A stretch of 64,000 bases of DNA, from NCBI RefSeq assembly GCF_900290235.1, contig NZ_OLMK01000062.1, positions 27,884 to 91,883 on the forward strand, written 5' to 3'. The notes beneath the pieces were generated by a model. It saw nothing but the letters and a program-made list of their open reading frames with translations. It did no database searches and was not told the DNA's origin. A program made the position numbers and the translations under genes. Position 1 is the first letter of the stretch. Each line of letters starts with the position of its first letter. Positions 51,393-59,949 of the stretch are shown here, one piece after another. Source of the DNA: Streptomyces sp. MA5143a (lineage in GTDB: Bacteria; Actinomycetota; Actinomycetes; Streptomycetales; Streptomycetaceae).

Positions 51393-53309
51393 GTGACGCA
51401 GAGTGGACAGGGCGAGGAGCCCTCGGCGCGGCCCGCGCGCGAAGGCATCGTGCTGCCCTCCGACGGTGGGGCGCCGCTGCACCCGAGCGAGTTGCCCCCG
51501 GCTCCCCTGCCTCCCGGCGCGTCGGCCCCGCGGTGGAACCAGGGCGGTCATGACGCGCGGGACGTGCGGGACCAGCCGCCCGCCGGCTCCTGGGGCGGCG
51601 CCCCCGAGTGGGGCGACCAGAGCGCTCGGGCAGGCGCCCCGCCGCTGCCCCCGGAGGGGCCTTCGCAGGGCGGGTACGGGGCCGAGGGGACTCAGACCGG
51701 CTACGGCACGGGCGGGCCGTCCCAGGCCGGGTACGGGGCCGAGGGGGCGCAGGCCGGGTACGGAAGCGACGGGTCGTCGCAGGCCGGATACGGAAGCGAC
51801 GGGTCGTCGCAGGGCGGGTACGGAAGCGACGGGGCCGCGCAAGCCGCGTACGGAAGTCACGGGTCCCGGGGCGGATACGGAACGCAGGAGGCGTCCCGGG
51901 CCGGTTACGGGGCGGAAGGGACTTCGCAGGCCGCGTACGGGGCGCAGGGCGGGTCGCAGGGCGCGTACGGCGCGCCAGGGGCGGCGCAGGGGCTCTACGC
52001 GGGCGACGGGTATGCCGGGGGTGCTTCCGGGATGCCGCTGCCGCCGGTCGCGGGAGAGGTGTCGCTCGCGTCGGGCGGGGCGCCCGTGCCGTCGGCGCCG
52101 CCGCTGGACGAGGGCGCCACCCAGTTCCTTCCGCCGGTGCCGTCCGCCGGTCCGCTGCCCGGGGACGAGGCGGCTACGCAGTACATACCGCCGGTGCCCG
52201 CGGCTCCGGAGGCCGCCACCCAGTTCCTGCCGCCGGTGGGGCCGGGCGCGCTGCCGCCGGAGGCGTCGGCGGACGCGACGGCGTACCTCGGGCGGGTCCC
52301 GGACCACGGTGCCGGGCCCCTGCCGCCCACCGCGAACCCGGACGCCGAGCCCACCCAGTACATACCGCCGGTGGCCGCCCAGCCGCAGGCCCAGGCCCCG
52401 GACCGGCCCCAGGCGTACGGTGCGCCGCAGCAGCAGCCGGACGTGTTCGACAGCCTCTTCCGCAGCGAGCCCGCGGGCGCCGGACCTGCCGGGGCCACGC
52501 AGCAGATGCCGAGGATCGAGCAGCCGTACGGCGCGCAGGCGCCGCAGGGTCCCGGTGGTCCTGGCAGTCACGGCGGCCCCGGCGGCCCCGGTGGCCCCGG
52601 TGGTCCGGGTGGCCACGGAGGTCAGTCCGGGCGGGCCACCGCGAGACGTGACGGCGGGGGCTCGGGGGGCGGCCGTACGCGCTCCAAGGTGCCGCTGATC
52701 GCCGCCGTGGGCATCGGGATCGCCGTTCTCGGCATCGGGGCCGGAGCCCTGATGGCGAGCGGCGGCAAGGACGACCAGGGGCAGGGCGACGACAAGACCG
52801 TGACGGCGTCCGAGCCGTCGGCCGAGGAGTCGTCGGCCGAGGCGGCCGACCCGGCCAAGGAGCAGGCGGTCGCGCTGGACAAGCTGCTCGCGGACAGCGG
52901 CAACAGCCGCAACAGCGTGATCAAGGCGGTCGGGAACATCCGGTCCTGCACCAACCTGGGACAGGCCGCCACCGATCTGCGCAACGCGGCCAAGCAGCGC
53001 AACGACCTCGTCACCAAGCTCGGCGAACTGTCCGTCGACAAGCTGCCCGACAACGCCGCCTTGACCACCTCGCTCACCAAGGCGTGGCAGGCCTCCGCGT
53101 CCGCCGACAACCACTACGCCGCGTGGGCCGACCAGGTCGCCGGCAAGAGGAAGCTCTGCAAGCGGGGCCAGGCCCGCTCCACGCCCGAGACCCAGGCGGG
53201 CAACCAGGCCAGCAGCACGGCGAGCGCCGAGAAGACGAAGGCCGCGCAGCTGTGGAACGGCATCGCCGGCAAGTACGGCCTGACCCAACGACAGGCGGGC
53301 CAGCTCTAG
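51393..53309 (+). CDS. single-pass membrane protein with repeated TQ(Y/F)(I/L)PPV motifs
   Basis: 638 aa. Long cytosolic, disordered N-terminus: Gly/Tyr-rich repeats (GYGSDGSSQ-type, about residues 90-205), then ATQFLPPV, ATQYIPPV, ATQFLPPV and PTQYIPPV motifs (about 241-327) and a GGPGGPGG stretch. One membrane segment (about 433-455), then an extracellular helical domain with two Cys. GTG start 51393. The TQ motifs are candidate Ser/Thr-kinase sites of pTxx(I/L) type. Function unknown. Confidence 0.85.
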   Translation: MTQSGQGEEPSARPAREGIVLPSDGGAPLHPSELPPAPLPPGASAPRWNQGGHDARDVRDQPPAGSWGGAPEWGDQSARAGAPPLPPEGPSQGGYGAEGTQTGYGTGGPSQAGYGAEGAQAGYGSDGSSQAGYGSDGSSQGGYGSDGAAQAAYGSHGSRGGYGTQEASRAGYGAEGTSQAAYGAQGGSQGAYGAPGAAQGLYAGDGYAGGASGMPLPPVAGEVSLASGGAPVPSAPPLDEGATQFLPPVPSAGPLPGDEAATQYIPPVPAAPEAATQFLPPVGPGALPPEASADATAYLGRVPDHGAGPLPPTANPDAEPTQYIPPVAAQPQAQAPDRPQAYGAPQQQPDVFDSLFRSEPAGAGPAGATQQMPRIEQPYGAQAPQGPGGPGSHGGPGGPGGPGGPGGHGGQSGRATARRDGGGSGGGRTRSKVPLIAAVGIGIAVLGIGAGALMASGGKDDQGQGDDKTVTASEPSAEESSAEAADPAKEQAVALDKLLADSGNSRNSVIKAVGNIRSCTNLGQAATDLRNAAKQRNDLVTKLGELSVDKLPDNAALTTSLTKAWQASASADNHYAAWADQVAGKRKLCKRGQARSTPETQAGNQASSTASAEKTKAAQLWNGIAGKYGLTQRQAGQL

Positions 53310-53370
53310 GCCGGGTCCGGCCAGCGCCCCTCCTGGCCCGGCGGCCGTCAGGAGGGCAGGCCCCGGCCGG

Positions 53371-54696
53371 TCACAGCTCCGCGTCGACGAGGGTCTTCTC
53401 GACGTTCACGAAGCCCTCGCGGGCGGCGACCAGGCGGCCCTTGCGGACCACCTGGAAGGTGACCTCGGGGTTGATCAGGCGGGGGAAGCCGGCGGCGGCG
53501 ATCAAATCCTCGAAGCGCCAGGTCAGCGGCGGGGTCAGCCCACCCGTGGTGACCCTCATCCCGTTGTCGAGGGCGTGGCGGATCGCCTGCGCGGTGACCT
53601 CGCGGTCGTCGATCCTCTCGATGACGGACGTCAGCACGGTGTACGCGATCCAGGTGGTCTGCACCCCGGGGTCCGCCGGGTCGATCCGGTTGTCGTCGAA
53701 GGCGTGCTCGCGGATCACCTTCTTCATCCGGTCCCAGCGCTTGTCGGTCTCCACCGGGTACCAGCCGGTGACGTACGTCCCCTCGTACGGCCCCGACCTG
53801 CCGCCGGTCGCGTCGACGAGGGACTGGTCGACGCTGCCGAGCACGGAGGCGGTGCGCACGGCGGGGTAGTCCTTGCGGTCCCGGCGGAACGAGTCCATGA
53901 ACGTGGAGGTGCGGTCGCCGAGCGCGGGCACCACGCACCCCCGCTTCACCGGGTCGCCGGAGGCCCGCCGCAGCGCCTGCCGGGCGTGCTCCGCGTACTC
54001 GGTCGCGTCCTCGGCGGCCAGCTGGTCCTCGGCCCCCCGGTGGCCCCCGGAGCGCAGCCCCGAGTTCAGCAGCAGCGGAAACTGGTCGCCCGCTATGGAG
54101 TCGGGGCGGACGAGGGCCACGGGGCCGCAGGCGCGCGCGAGCTGCTCACCGAGGCCGGCCATGAGCGCGGCCTGGCCGCCGTTGACCGGGTAGGACAGGG
54201 CGCTGGAGAACTCGTCGTCCGTCACGCCGTAGCCGCCGATGTAGGGGATGCCGGCGGACTCCAGCGGGGCGAGGAAGGAGCGGCCGTGCTGGCTGTAGGA
54301 GCCGACGACGGCGACGGCGTCCTCCTTCGCCGCGCGGCGGGCGCACCGCGCGGCGCCCACGGTGTCGTTGTGGTCGTTGCAGGTGAGGACGCGCAGCTCA
54401 CGGCCGTTGATCCCGCCGCCCGCGTTGATCCAGCGGGCGTACGCCTTGGCCATGGCGGGCATGCCGGGCTTGTTGGTGGCGGGGGTCTTCTCCGGCGCCC
54501 AGGTCATGACGGTGATGGGGCCGTCCCCCGAATCCCCCGTGACGCCGGACACGACCCCGCACCCGGCGGCGAGCGACGCGGACAGCGCCAGTGCGACGAC
54601 TCTCGCGGTACCTGCCCGTTTCGTCCAGGTACGGCGGAAACCACGGGGACGGTGGGGCCTGGGACGGTCTACTGGGGTGCGTCGCCTGCCGGTCAT
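53371..54696 (-). CDS. branched-chain-amino-acid-type substrate-binding lipoprotein
   Basis: 441 aa. Signal peptide with lipobox LAAGC (Cys is the acylation site), then a periplasmic-binding-protein type 1 fold (MTWAPEKTPATNKPGMPAMAKAY... VVGSYSQHGRSFLAPLESAGIPYIGGYG). ATG 54696 is chosen as the frame above looks noncoding. No permease genes are beside it, so it may sense a ligand or serve a distant transporter. Confidence 0.87.
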   Translation of the reverse strand: MTGRRRTPVDRPRPHRPRGFRRTWTKRAGTARVVALALSASLAAGCGVVSGVTGDSGDGPITVMTWAPEKTPATNKPGMPAMAKAYARWINAGGGINGRELRVLTCNDHNDTVGAARCARRAAKEDAVAVVGSYSQHGRSFLAPLESAGIPYIGGYGVTDDEFSSALSYPVNGGQAALMAGLGEQLARACGPVALVRPDSIAGDQFPLLLNSGLRSGGHRGAEDQLAAEDATEYAEHARQALRRASGDPVKRGCVVPALGDRTSTFMDSFRRDRKDYPAVRTASVLGSVDQSLVDATGGRSGPYEGTYVTGWYPVETDKRWDRMKKVIREHAFDDNRIDPADPGVQTTWIAYTVLTSVIERIDDREVTAQAIRHALDNGMRVTTGGLTPPLTWRFEDLIAAAGFPRLINPEVTFQVVRKGRLVAAREGFVNVEKTLVDAEL

Positions 54697-54824
54697 GGCT
54701 CCGCACGATTCCGTCACATGACCAACCCGGGCGTGACGATCGGTCAACGGAAGGTGACCGGGAGGTGAATTGCGGGGAGCTACGATCGTATTTTCGAGAG
54801 AGTGCAGAGAGGAACGCGGGAGCG

Positions 54825-55325
54825 ATGACCGTCCAAGGTTCGGAGACCTCTTCCCGTCGTGGGCGTCGCTCATCCACCATGGGCGGCATGCCACTGAACG
54901 ACATGCCTTGGTGGCGCTGGCGCAGCAATGTGCGCTCCGCGCTGCACATGCTCTCCGATCCGGTGTTCCAGCGGGACGTCTGGCTGGCCGGCGTCGACGG
55001 CTACGGTGACGTCACCGACGCCGTGTACCGCCTGGTCGAGGACACCTGGCTGGACAACTGGTCCGCGGAAAAGTACGTGGGCGCGATCTTCCGCGACGCC
55101 CAGGAGGCAGCGCTCGTCGACACCGCCGTGCTGCGCGTACTGCGGATCATGCACCAGGTGGGGCCGGACGCCCCCGTCTCCGCGTACCTCGACCACCCCG
55201 CGTGGCCCGAGGCGGTCCGGGCGGCCCGCGAGGCCCATGTGCGCCTGACGGTGAGCGACGGCGAGGACCCGGACACACCGCCGCGCACGCTGGAGGTGCT
55301 GCGGATCATGACGCGGGCGGCGTAG
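54825..55325 (+). CDS. SCO4402-family small protein
   Basis: 166 aa, conserved Streptomyces protein. Core MPLNDMPWWRWRSNVRSALHMLSDPVFQRDVWLAG... helical, no catalytic motif. ATG 54825 has AGAGAGGAACGCGGGAG upstream; a shorter start at ATG 54879 is possible. Function unknown. Confidence 0.82.
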   Translation: MTVQGSETSSRRGRRSSTMGGMPLNDMPWWRWRSNVRSALHMLSDPVFQRDVWLAGVDGYGDVTDAVYRLVEDTWLDNWSAEKYVGAIFRDAQEAALVDTAVLRVLRIMHQVGPDAPVSAYLDHPAWPEAVRAAREAHVRLTVSDGEDPDTPPRTLEVLRIMTRAA

Positions 55326-55389
55326 CCGGTCCGTTCCGGTCCGCGGGACGATTGCCGACATGGGTACGCCATATGGGACCCTGTCGGGC

Positions 55390-56271
55390 ATGAACGCGCA
55401 GCCCACTCCCGCCGCGGCGCCCGCCGACCAGTACGTCCTCACCCTCTCCTGCCCCGACAAGCAGGGCATCGTGCACGCCGTGTCGAGCTACCTCTTCATG
55501 ACCGGCTGCAACATCGAGGACAGCCAGCAGTTCGGCGACCACGACACGGGTCTGTTCTTCATGCGCGTCCACTTCTCGGCGGAGGCCCCGGTGAGCCTGG
55601 ACAAGCTCCGGGCGAGCTTCGCGGCGATCGGCGACTCCTTCCACATGGACTGGCAGATCAACCGCGCCGAGGACAGGATGCGCGTGGTCCTGATGGTCAG
55701 CAAGTTCGGGCACTGCCTGAACGACCTGCTGTTCCGGGCACGGATCGGGGCCCTGCCGGTCGAGATCGCGGCGGTCGTGTCCAACCACACGGACTTCGCC
55801 GAGCTGGTGGCCTCCTACGACATCCCCTTCCACCACATCCCGGTCACGAAGGACACCAAGGCCGAGGCCGAGGCGCGGCTGCTGGAGCTCGTCCGGCAGG
55901 AGAAGGTCGAGCTGGTGGTGCTCGCCCGGTACATGCAGGTGCTGTCGGACGACCTCTGCAAGCAGCTCAGCGGGCGGATCATCAACATCCACCACTCGTT
56001 CCTGCCGAGCTTCAAGGGCGCGAAGCCGTACCACCAGGCGCACGCCCGGGGCGTGAAGCTCATCGGGGCGACGGCGCACTACGTCACCGCCGACCTCGAC
56101 GAAGGGCCGATCATCGAGCAGGAGGTCGAGCGGGTCGGCCACGGGGTGACCCCGGAGGAGCTCGTCGCGATCGGCCGGGACGTGGAGTGCCAGGCCCTGG
56201 CCCGCGCGGTCAAGTGGCACGCCGAGCGCCGCATCCTGATGAACGGCCGCCGGACGGTGGTGTTCGCGTAG
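55390..56271 (+). CDS. purU: formyltetrahydrofolate deformylase PurU
   Basis: 293 aa. N-terminal ACT domain (LTLSCPDKQGIVHAVSSYLF) and C-terminal formyl transferase-like domain with NIHHSFLPSFKG and the catalytic His/Asp region (VTADLDEGPIIEQEVERVGHG). Releases formate from 10-formyl-THF, balancing one-carbon units. ATG 55390 is preferred; ATG 55360 would add 10 residues. Confidence 0.94.
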   Translation: MNAQPTPAAAPADQYVLTLSCPDKQGIVHAVSSYLFMTGCNIEDSQQFGDHDTGLFFMRVHFSAEAPVSLDKLRASFAAIGDSFHMDWQINRAEDRMRVVLMVSKFGHCLNDLLFRARIGALPVEIAAVVSNHTDFAELVASYDIPFHHIPVTKDTKAEAEARLLELVRQEKVELVVLARYMQVLSDDLCKQLSGRIINIHHSFLPSFKGAKPYHQAHARGVKLIGATAHYVTADLDEGPIIEQEVERVGHGVTPEELVAIGRDVECQALARAVKWHAERRILMNGRRTVVFA

Positions 56272-56389
56272 CCGAGGGCACGGCGGAGTCGCGGGGCGGC
56301 CGCGGCGCATGCGTGATCGCTCGCGCGGTTCCCGGTCGTCTGCGCCCCGCACCCCGCCCCTGACCGGCCCGCCTCCCCGGCCTGTCCGG

Positions 56390-57604
56390 TCACATGCGGC
56401 TCATGGACGCCGCCGCGAAGAGGACGTCCCGGATGGCGTCGCGGTCGCCCGTCTGGCCGGCCGCGGCCTCCTCGGGAGGGACGTGGCCCGCGGCGAGCCG
56501 ACAGAACTCGACGCCGTCGAGGGCGACGTGCGCGACCTCGTGCTCCGGGGAACCGACCGCGGCGGGGGAGTCCAGCGGGATGAGCCACTCGCCGCCGCCG
56601 GAACCCTCGATCTCCAGACGGAGACTGCGTCCGGGCGCGCCGACCGACACGAGATGGCGGCCCGCCGCGGGCGACCGTGACGCGAGGCCCGTGCGCCGGC
56701 GCTCGGCCAGCACCAGGGGCAGCATCCGGGCCGCGAGGTCGATCATCCCGTGCAGATGACGTCCCGAGGGCGCCGTGTACGGGTAGTCCACCGCCTCCGC
56801 GATGTCCTCCGCGTGGATCCAGCACTCGAACGCCCGGTCGAGCATCGCGTCCCGCAGCGGCAGCTCGAACCCGCCGTACGAGACGACGAGCCGCCCGGAC
56901 CCCTCCGCGTCCTCGTGGCCGACGGCTTCCTCGGGGCCGCCGCCCCTGAACGACGTCGTACGGACGATGTCGTGGCTCTGCTCCCGCCAGGGCCCGCGGA
57001 TCGCGCGGCCGGGCGGGAGGTGCGCGGCCTTCCAGTACGCCTCGGTGCGCGCGTCGGGAGCACGGCTGTCCGGGGCCGCCGCCAGGTGCTCCAGCGGGTC
57101 CTCCAGCCCCAGCGAGGTCGCCACGAGACCGTCGACGGTCAGCAGGTGCGCGATGACCCCGGCGACGGTCGTCCGCCGGGTCACCGGGCCGTCGCCCTCG
57201 AACCAGCGGAGCCGCACGGGCGCGTGCCAGTCGGTGTCGTCGATGTCCTGCAACAGCGCGTCGAGCCGGGCCGCCTCCGCGTCGTACGGCGCCGCCCAGG
57301 CCGGTACGGGGATACGGGGCGCACGGCGGTCCAGGCAGCTCCGCAGGACCCGGGTGCGCAGCGACGGGTCGAGGTCGAGGCTCTCCGGCGGGTGCAGCAG
57401 GCCCACGGCCTCCCGCAGCCGCCGCGCCTCGTCCGCGCACCCGCCGCACACCCCGAGATGCTCCTCCACGGCCGCAGCCTCGTCCCCCGAACACACGGCC
57501 AACGCCCACGCCCCGAGCAACGCCTTCAACACCCGGTGCTCCAGCACGAGGGGGGAGGGGCCGGGTACCGGCGCCGCGCCGGAGGCGTTCGTCGCGTCGT
57601 TCAC
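56390..57604 (-). CDS. zinc-finger anti-sigma factor fused to a maleylpyruvate-isomerase-like domain
   Basis: 404 aa. N-terminal ZAS anti-sigma motif with His/Cys/Cys in VEEHLGVCGGCADEA, then an MDMPI-like domain (LLTVDGLVATSLGLEDPLEHL ... ECWIHAEDIAEAVDYPY). Start GTG 57604 overlaps the sigma stop (GTGA), so anti-sigma and sigma are coupled. The second domain may sense a ligand that releases the sigma factor. No membrane segment, so it is a cytosolic sensor. Confidence 0.88.
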   Translation of the reverse strand: MNDATNASGAAPVPGPSPLVLEHRVLKALLGAWALAVCSGDEAAAVEEHLGVCGGCADEARRLREAVGLLHPPESLDLDPSLRTRVLRSCLDRRAPRIPVPAWAAPYDAEAARLDALLQDIDDTDWHAPVRLRWFEGDGPVTRRTTVAGVIAHLLTVDGLVATSLGLEDPLEHLAAAPDSRAPDARTEAYWKAAHLPPGRAIRGPWREQSHDIVRTTSFRGGGPEEAVGHEDAEGSGRLVVSYGGFELPLRDAMLDRAFECWIHAEDIAEAVDYPYTAPSGRHLHGMIDLAARMLPLVLAERRRTGLASRSPAAGRHLVSVGAPGRSLRLEIEGSGGGEWLIPLDSPAAVGSPEHEVAHVALDGVEFCRLAAGHVPPEEAAAGQTGDRDAIRDVLFAAASMSRM

Positions 57605-58182
57605 GTCGTACCTCCGGGTTCGGGTGGGGTACCGGAGGGGCGGGTGTCGTGGGCCGTGGCGAGGAGTTGGAGGCCGAGGCGGAGGCGGCGGCGGGCCTCG
57701 TCCTCGGTGACGCCCAGGTCGGCCGCGGTCCGCCGGTAGTCGCGCCGCTGGAAGTACGCCAGTTCGAGTGCGGCCCGCAACGGCGTGGGCATGGCCTGCA
57801 CTATGTAGTCGGCGCGGGCGGCGACCGACGCCTGGTGGACCTTGCGCTCCAGCTCCTCGGCGCTGCCCTCGCCGCCCTGCGCGAGCGCGGCGGTCTCGTT
57901 GGCCCGCAGCCGCTGCACGGCCAGCCGGTGGCTGAGTGCGGCGATCCACGAGCGCAGGGGCCCCTGCTTGGGGTCGTACGCCTCGGGGTTCTCCCAGATC
58001 CGGACGAACACCTCGCGGGTGATGCCGTCGGCGGCCCGCTCGTCGTCCAGGACGCGGTGGGCGAGACCGTGCACGAGCGAAGCGAACCGGTCGTACAGCT
58101 CACCGAGCGCGGCCGCCTCGCCGCACGTCAGCCGCTGCCGCATCCTCAGGTCCCACCGGGGCGGTGCGTCCTGCGTCGCCAT
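57601..58182 (-). CDS. ECF-type RNA polymerase sigma factor
   Basis: 193 aa. Region 2 (LGELYDRFASLVHGLAHRVL ... EVFVRIWENPEAYD) and region 4 (AALELAYFQRRDYRRTAADLG) are clear. Cotranslated with its zinc anti-sigma. Regulon unknown. The upstream 554 bp holds its promoter. Confidence 0.92.
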   Translation of the reverse strand: MATQDAPPRWDLRMRQRLTCGEAAALGELYDRFASLVHGLAHRVLDDERAADGITREVFVRIWENPEAYDPKQGPLRSWIAALSHRLAVQRLRANETAALAQGGEGSAEELERKVHQASVAARADYIVQAMPTPLRAALELAYFQRRDYRRTAADLGVTEDEARRRLRLGLQLLATAHDTRPSGTPPEPGGTT

Positions 58183-58736
58183 ACGGCCCCCTCACCCTGC
58201 TCTGGCCTGCGCCGTTCCTGTCGCGGGCCGTTCCGGCCGGCCCTTGGCCGAGCCGTCGTCCCGCACTGAGTCCCACCCGTGTGCACCGGCGTCCAGCCTG
58301 TGTCCGGTCCGTGCGCACCCGTGTGTCCAGCCTGCGTGCATCGGGTTCTCGAATGTAGTCGGCACCGCTGACCGCGCACGCCCCTTTATGGCAATGTGCG
58401 CCCCTCGTGGCGCCGAAGGTGGTAGAGGCCTCCTCCGCTGTGCTGTTCAGGCCGCCCACATGGGCGTCCACCGGTCCGCAGGGGTCCCGCGCACCGTTTC
58501 CGCCGCGCGAAAACGGCCACTCGGAACCGCACTTGTATCGATCTCAATCGCTTGTTGATCGGTTTTCGATCACTAACGACCGTACTCGATGTAAATCTCA
58601 CCGAAAAGGCCCCTGAAATGGCTCGGTTGCCACGCGCTTTCGGCGGAGCAGGGGTGTTTCATGGAACGACGGCGGGGCAGCCGCGCAGCAGGAAGCGGTG
58701 TGTTGGCTTCCGGTTCGGCGACTGAGAGGCATCGCG
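58183..58736. other. divergent promoter region of sigma and STAS genes
   Basis: 554 bp. GTCCAGCCTG occurs twice (58291-58300, 58325-58334) and GATCG-gtttt-CGATC forms an inverted repeat (58557-58571). No ORF supported. Confidence 0.55.
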
Positions 58737-59135
58737 GTGGAGTTCAAAGTGACCGACGGCGAGCAGGGTGAGTGGGCCGTGCTGCGGGTGTCGGGTGAGA
58801 TGGATCTGGTGACCTCACCGGTGCTCCGTCAGCGGGTGCACGAGGCGGTGGCCGACGGCCGCCGCAGTCTCGTCCTCGACCTCTCGGGTGTCGTCTTCTG
58901 CGACTCCAGCGGAGTGGGCGTCCTCATCGCCACCCGCCGCCTCATGCGGTCCTGCCGGGGACGGCTGCGGCTGATCCTCCCGCCCGACGGCAGGGCGGGC
59001 GGTCCGACGGAGGGCGCGCACGTCAACCGCGTCATGGCCGCCCTCGGCGTCCGCCGTCTCTTCGACGTGCACCCGGACGTCACGTCGGCGGTGGCACCGG
59101 AGCCCGAGGGCGAGGCCGACGCCCTCTCGGCCTGA
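58737..59135 (+). CDS. STAS-domain anti-sigma factor antagonist
   Basis: 132 aa. Conserved phosphorylation region VVFCDSSGVGVLI with Ser, and flanking STAS strands (WAVLRVSGEMDLVTSPVL). GTG 58737 follows GAGAGG. In Streptomyces such proteins release stress sigma factors from RsbW-type kinases. Confidence 0.92.
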   Translation: MEFKVTDGEQGEWAVLRVSGEMDLVTSPVLRQRVHEAVADGRRSLVLDLSGVVFCDSSGVGVLIATRRLMRSCRGRLRLILPPDGRAGGPTEGAHVNRVMAALGVRRLFDVHPDVTSAVAPEPEGEADALSA

Positions 59136-59337
59136 TCACCACCGGCTCCACCGGCCCGTCCTCCCCGCGCCCACCCGTGTCCCGGGTGCCACACAGTTGT
59201 CCCGGAATTCCCGCAGTCTTGGTACAAGCGTCGCTTTCGCGCTCCGTACCGCGCGCGGACGTCGTACGCTCCGTGCGAGGAACACCGACAGGCATGGATC
59301 AAGCATTCCACTCGACGTAAGGCGGGCCCGAAAGAAC

Positions 59338-59850
59338 ATGGTCAGCAGCGAGTACGAGCGCCGGATCGCCGCCCGGTTCGCCACCTTCGACCAGGACGGC
59401 AACGGCTGGATCGACCGCGAGGACTTCAGCGCGGCGAGCAAGGCGGTGCTCAACGAGTTCGGCACTCCCGCCCGTTCGGACAAGGGCCAGGCCCTGTACG
59501 GCGGCGCGGAGGCCTTCTGGCAGGGCATGGCCGGGATAGCGGACCGGGACGGCGACCAGCGCATCACCCGCGACGAGTTCGTGAACGGCGCGGTCAAGCG
59601 GCTGCGCGACAACCCCGAGCGGTTCGCCGAGATCGCCCGCCCCTTCCTGCACGCGGCCCTCGCCGTCGCGGACGCCGACGGGGACGGCTCGGCCACGGTC
59701 GACGAGACCGCCCGCATCCTCAAGGCGCTCGGCGTGCCCGAGCACATCGCCACCGCCACGGCCGCCACCCTCGACACCAACACCGACGGGAAGGTCGACG
59801 AGGTGGAGGTCGTGACCGCGTTCGCCCGCTACTTCACCGTGCCGGAGTGA
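59338..59850 (+). CDS. EF-hand calcium-binding protein (calerythrin-like)
   Basis: 170 aa, cytosolic. Three to four EF-hands: DQDGNGWIDRED (18-29), a degenerate second, DRDGDQRITRDE, DADGDGSATVDE and DTNTDGKVDEVE. Streptomyces calerythrins are thought to buffer or sense calcium. It has its own leader of about 200 bp. Confidence 0.93.
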   Translation: MVSSEYERRIAARFATFDQDGNGWIDREDFSAASKAVLNEFGTPARSDKGQALYGGAEAFWQGMAGIADRDGDQRITRDEFVNGAVKRLRDNPERFAEIARPFLHAALAVADADGDGSATVDETARILKALGVPEHIATATAATLDTNTDGKVDEVEVVTAFARYFTVPE

Positions 59851-59949
59851 TCACCGGAGGGGTCCCGTCCGATCGGGTCCGGTCCGGCATGGTCCTGTCC
59901 GTTGCTATCCGGTCCTATCCGGTCCGGTTCGTGACCCCTTCCGGCCGGT

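Noticed and set aside
49761..53288. A 1,175-codon open frame antisense to the TPR regulator and the repeat membrane protein
   Set aside because: It is a shadow of two real genes and crosses the gap between them; no domain is seen.
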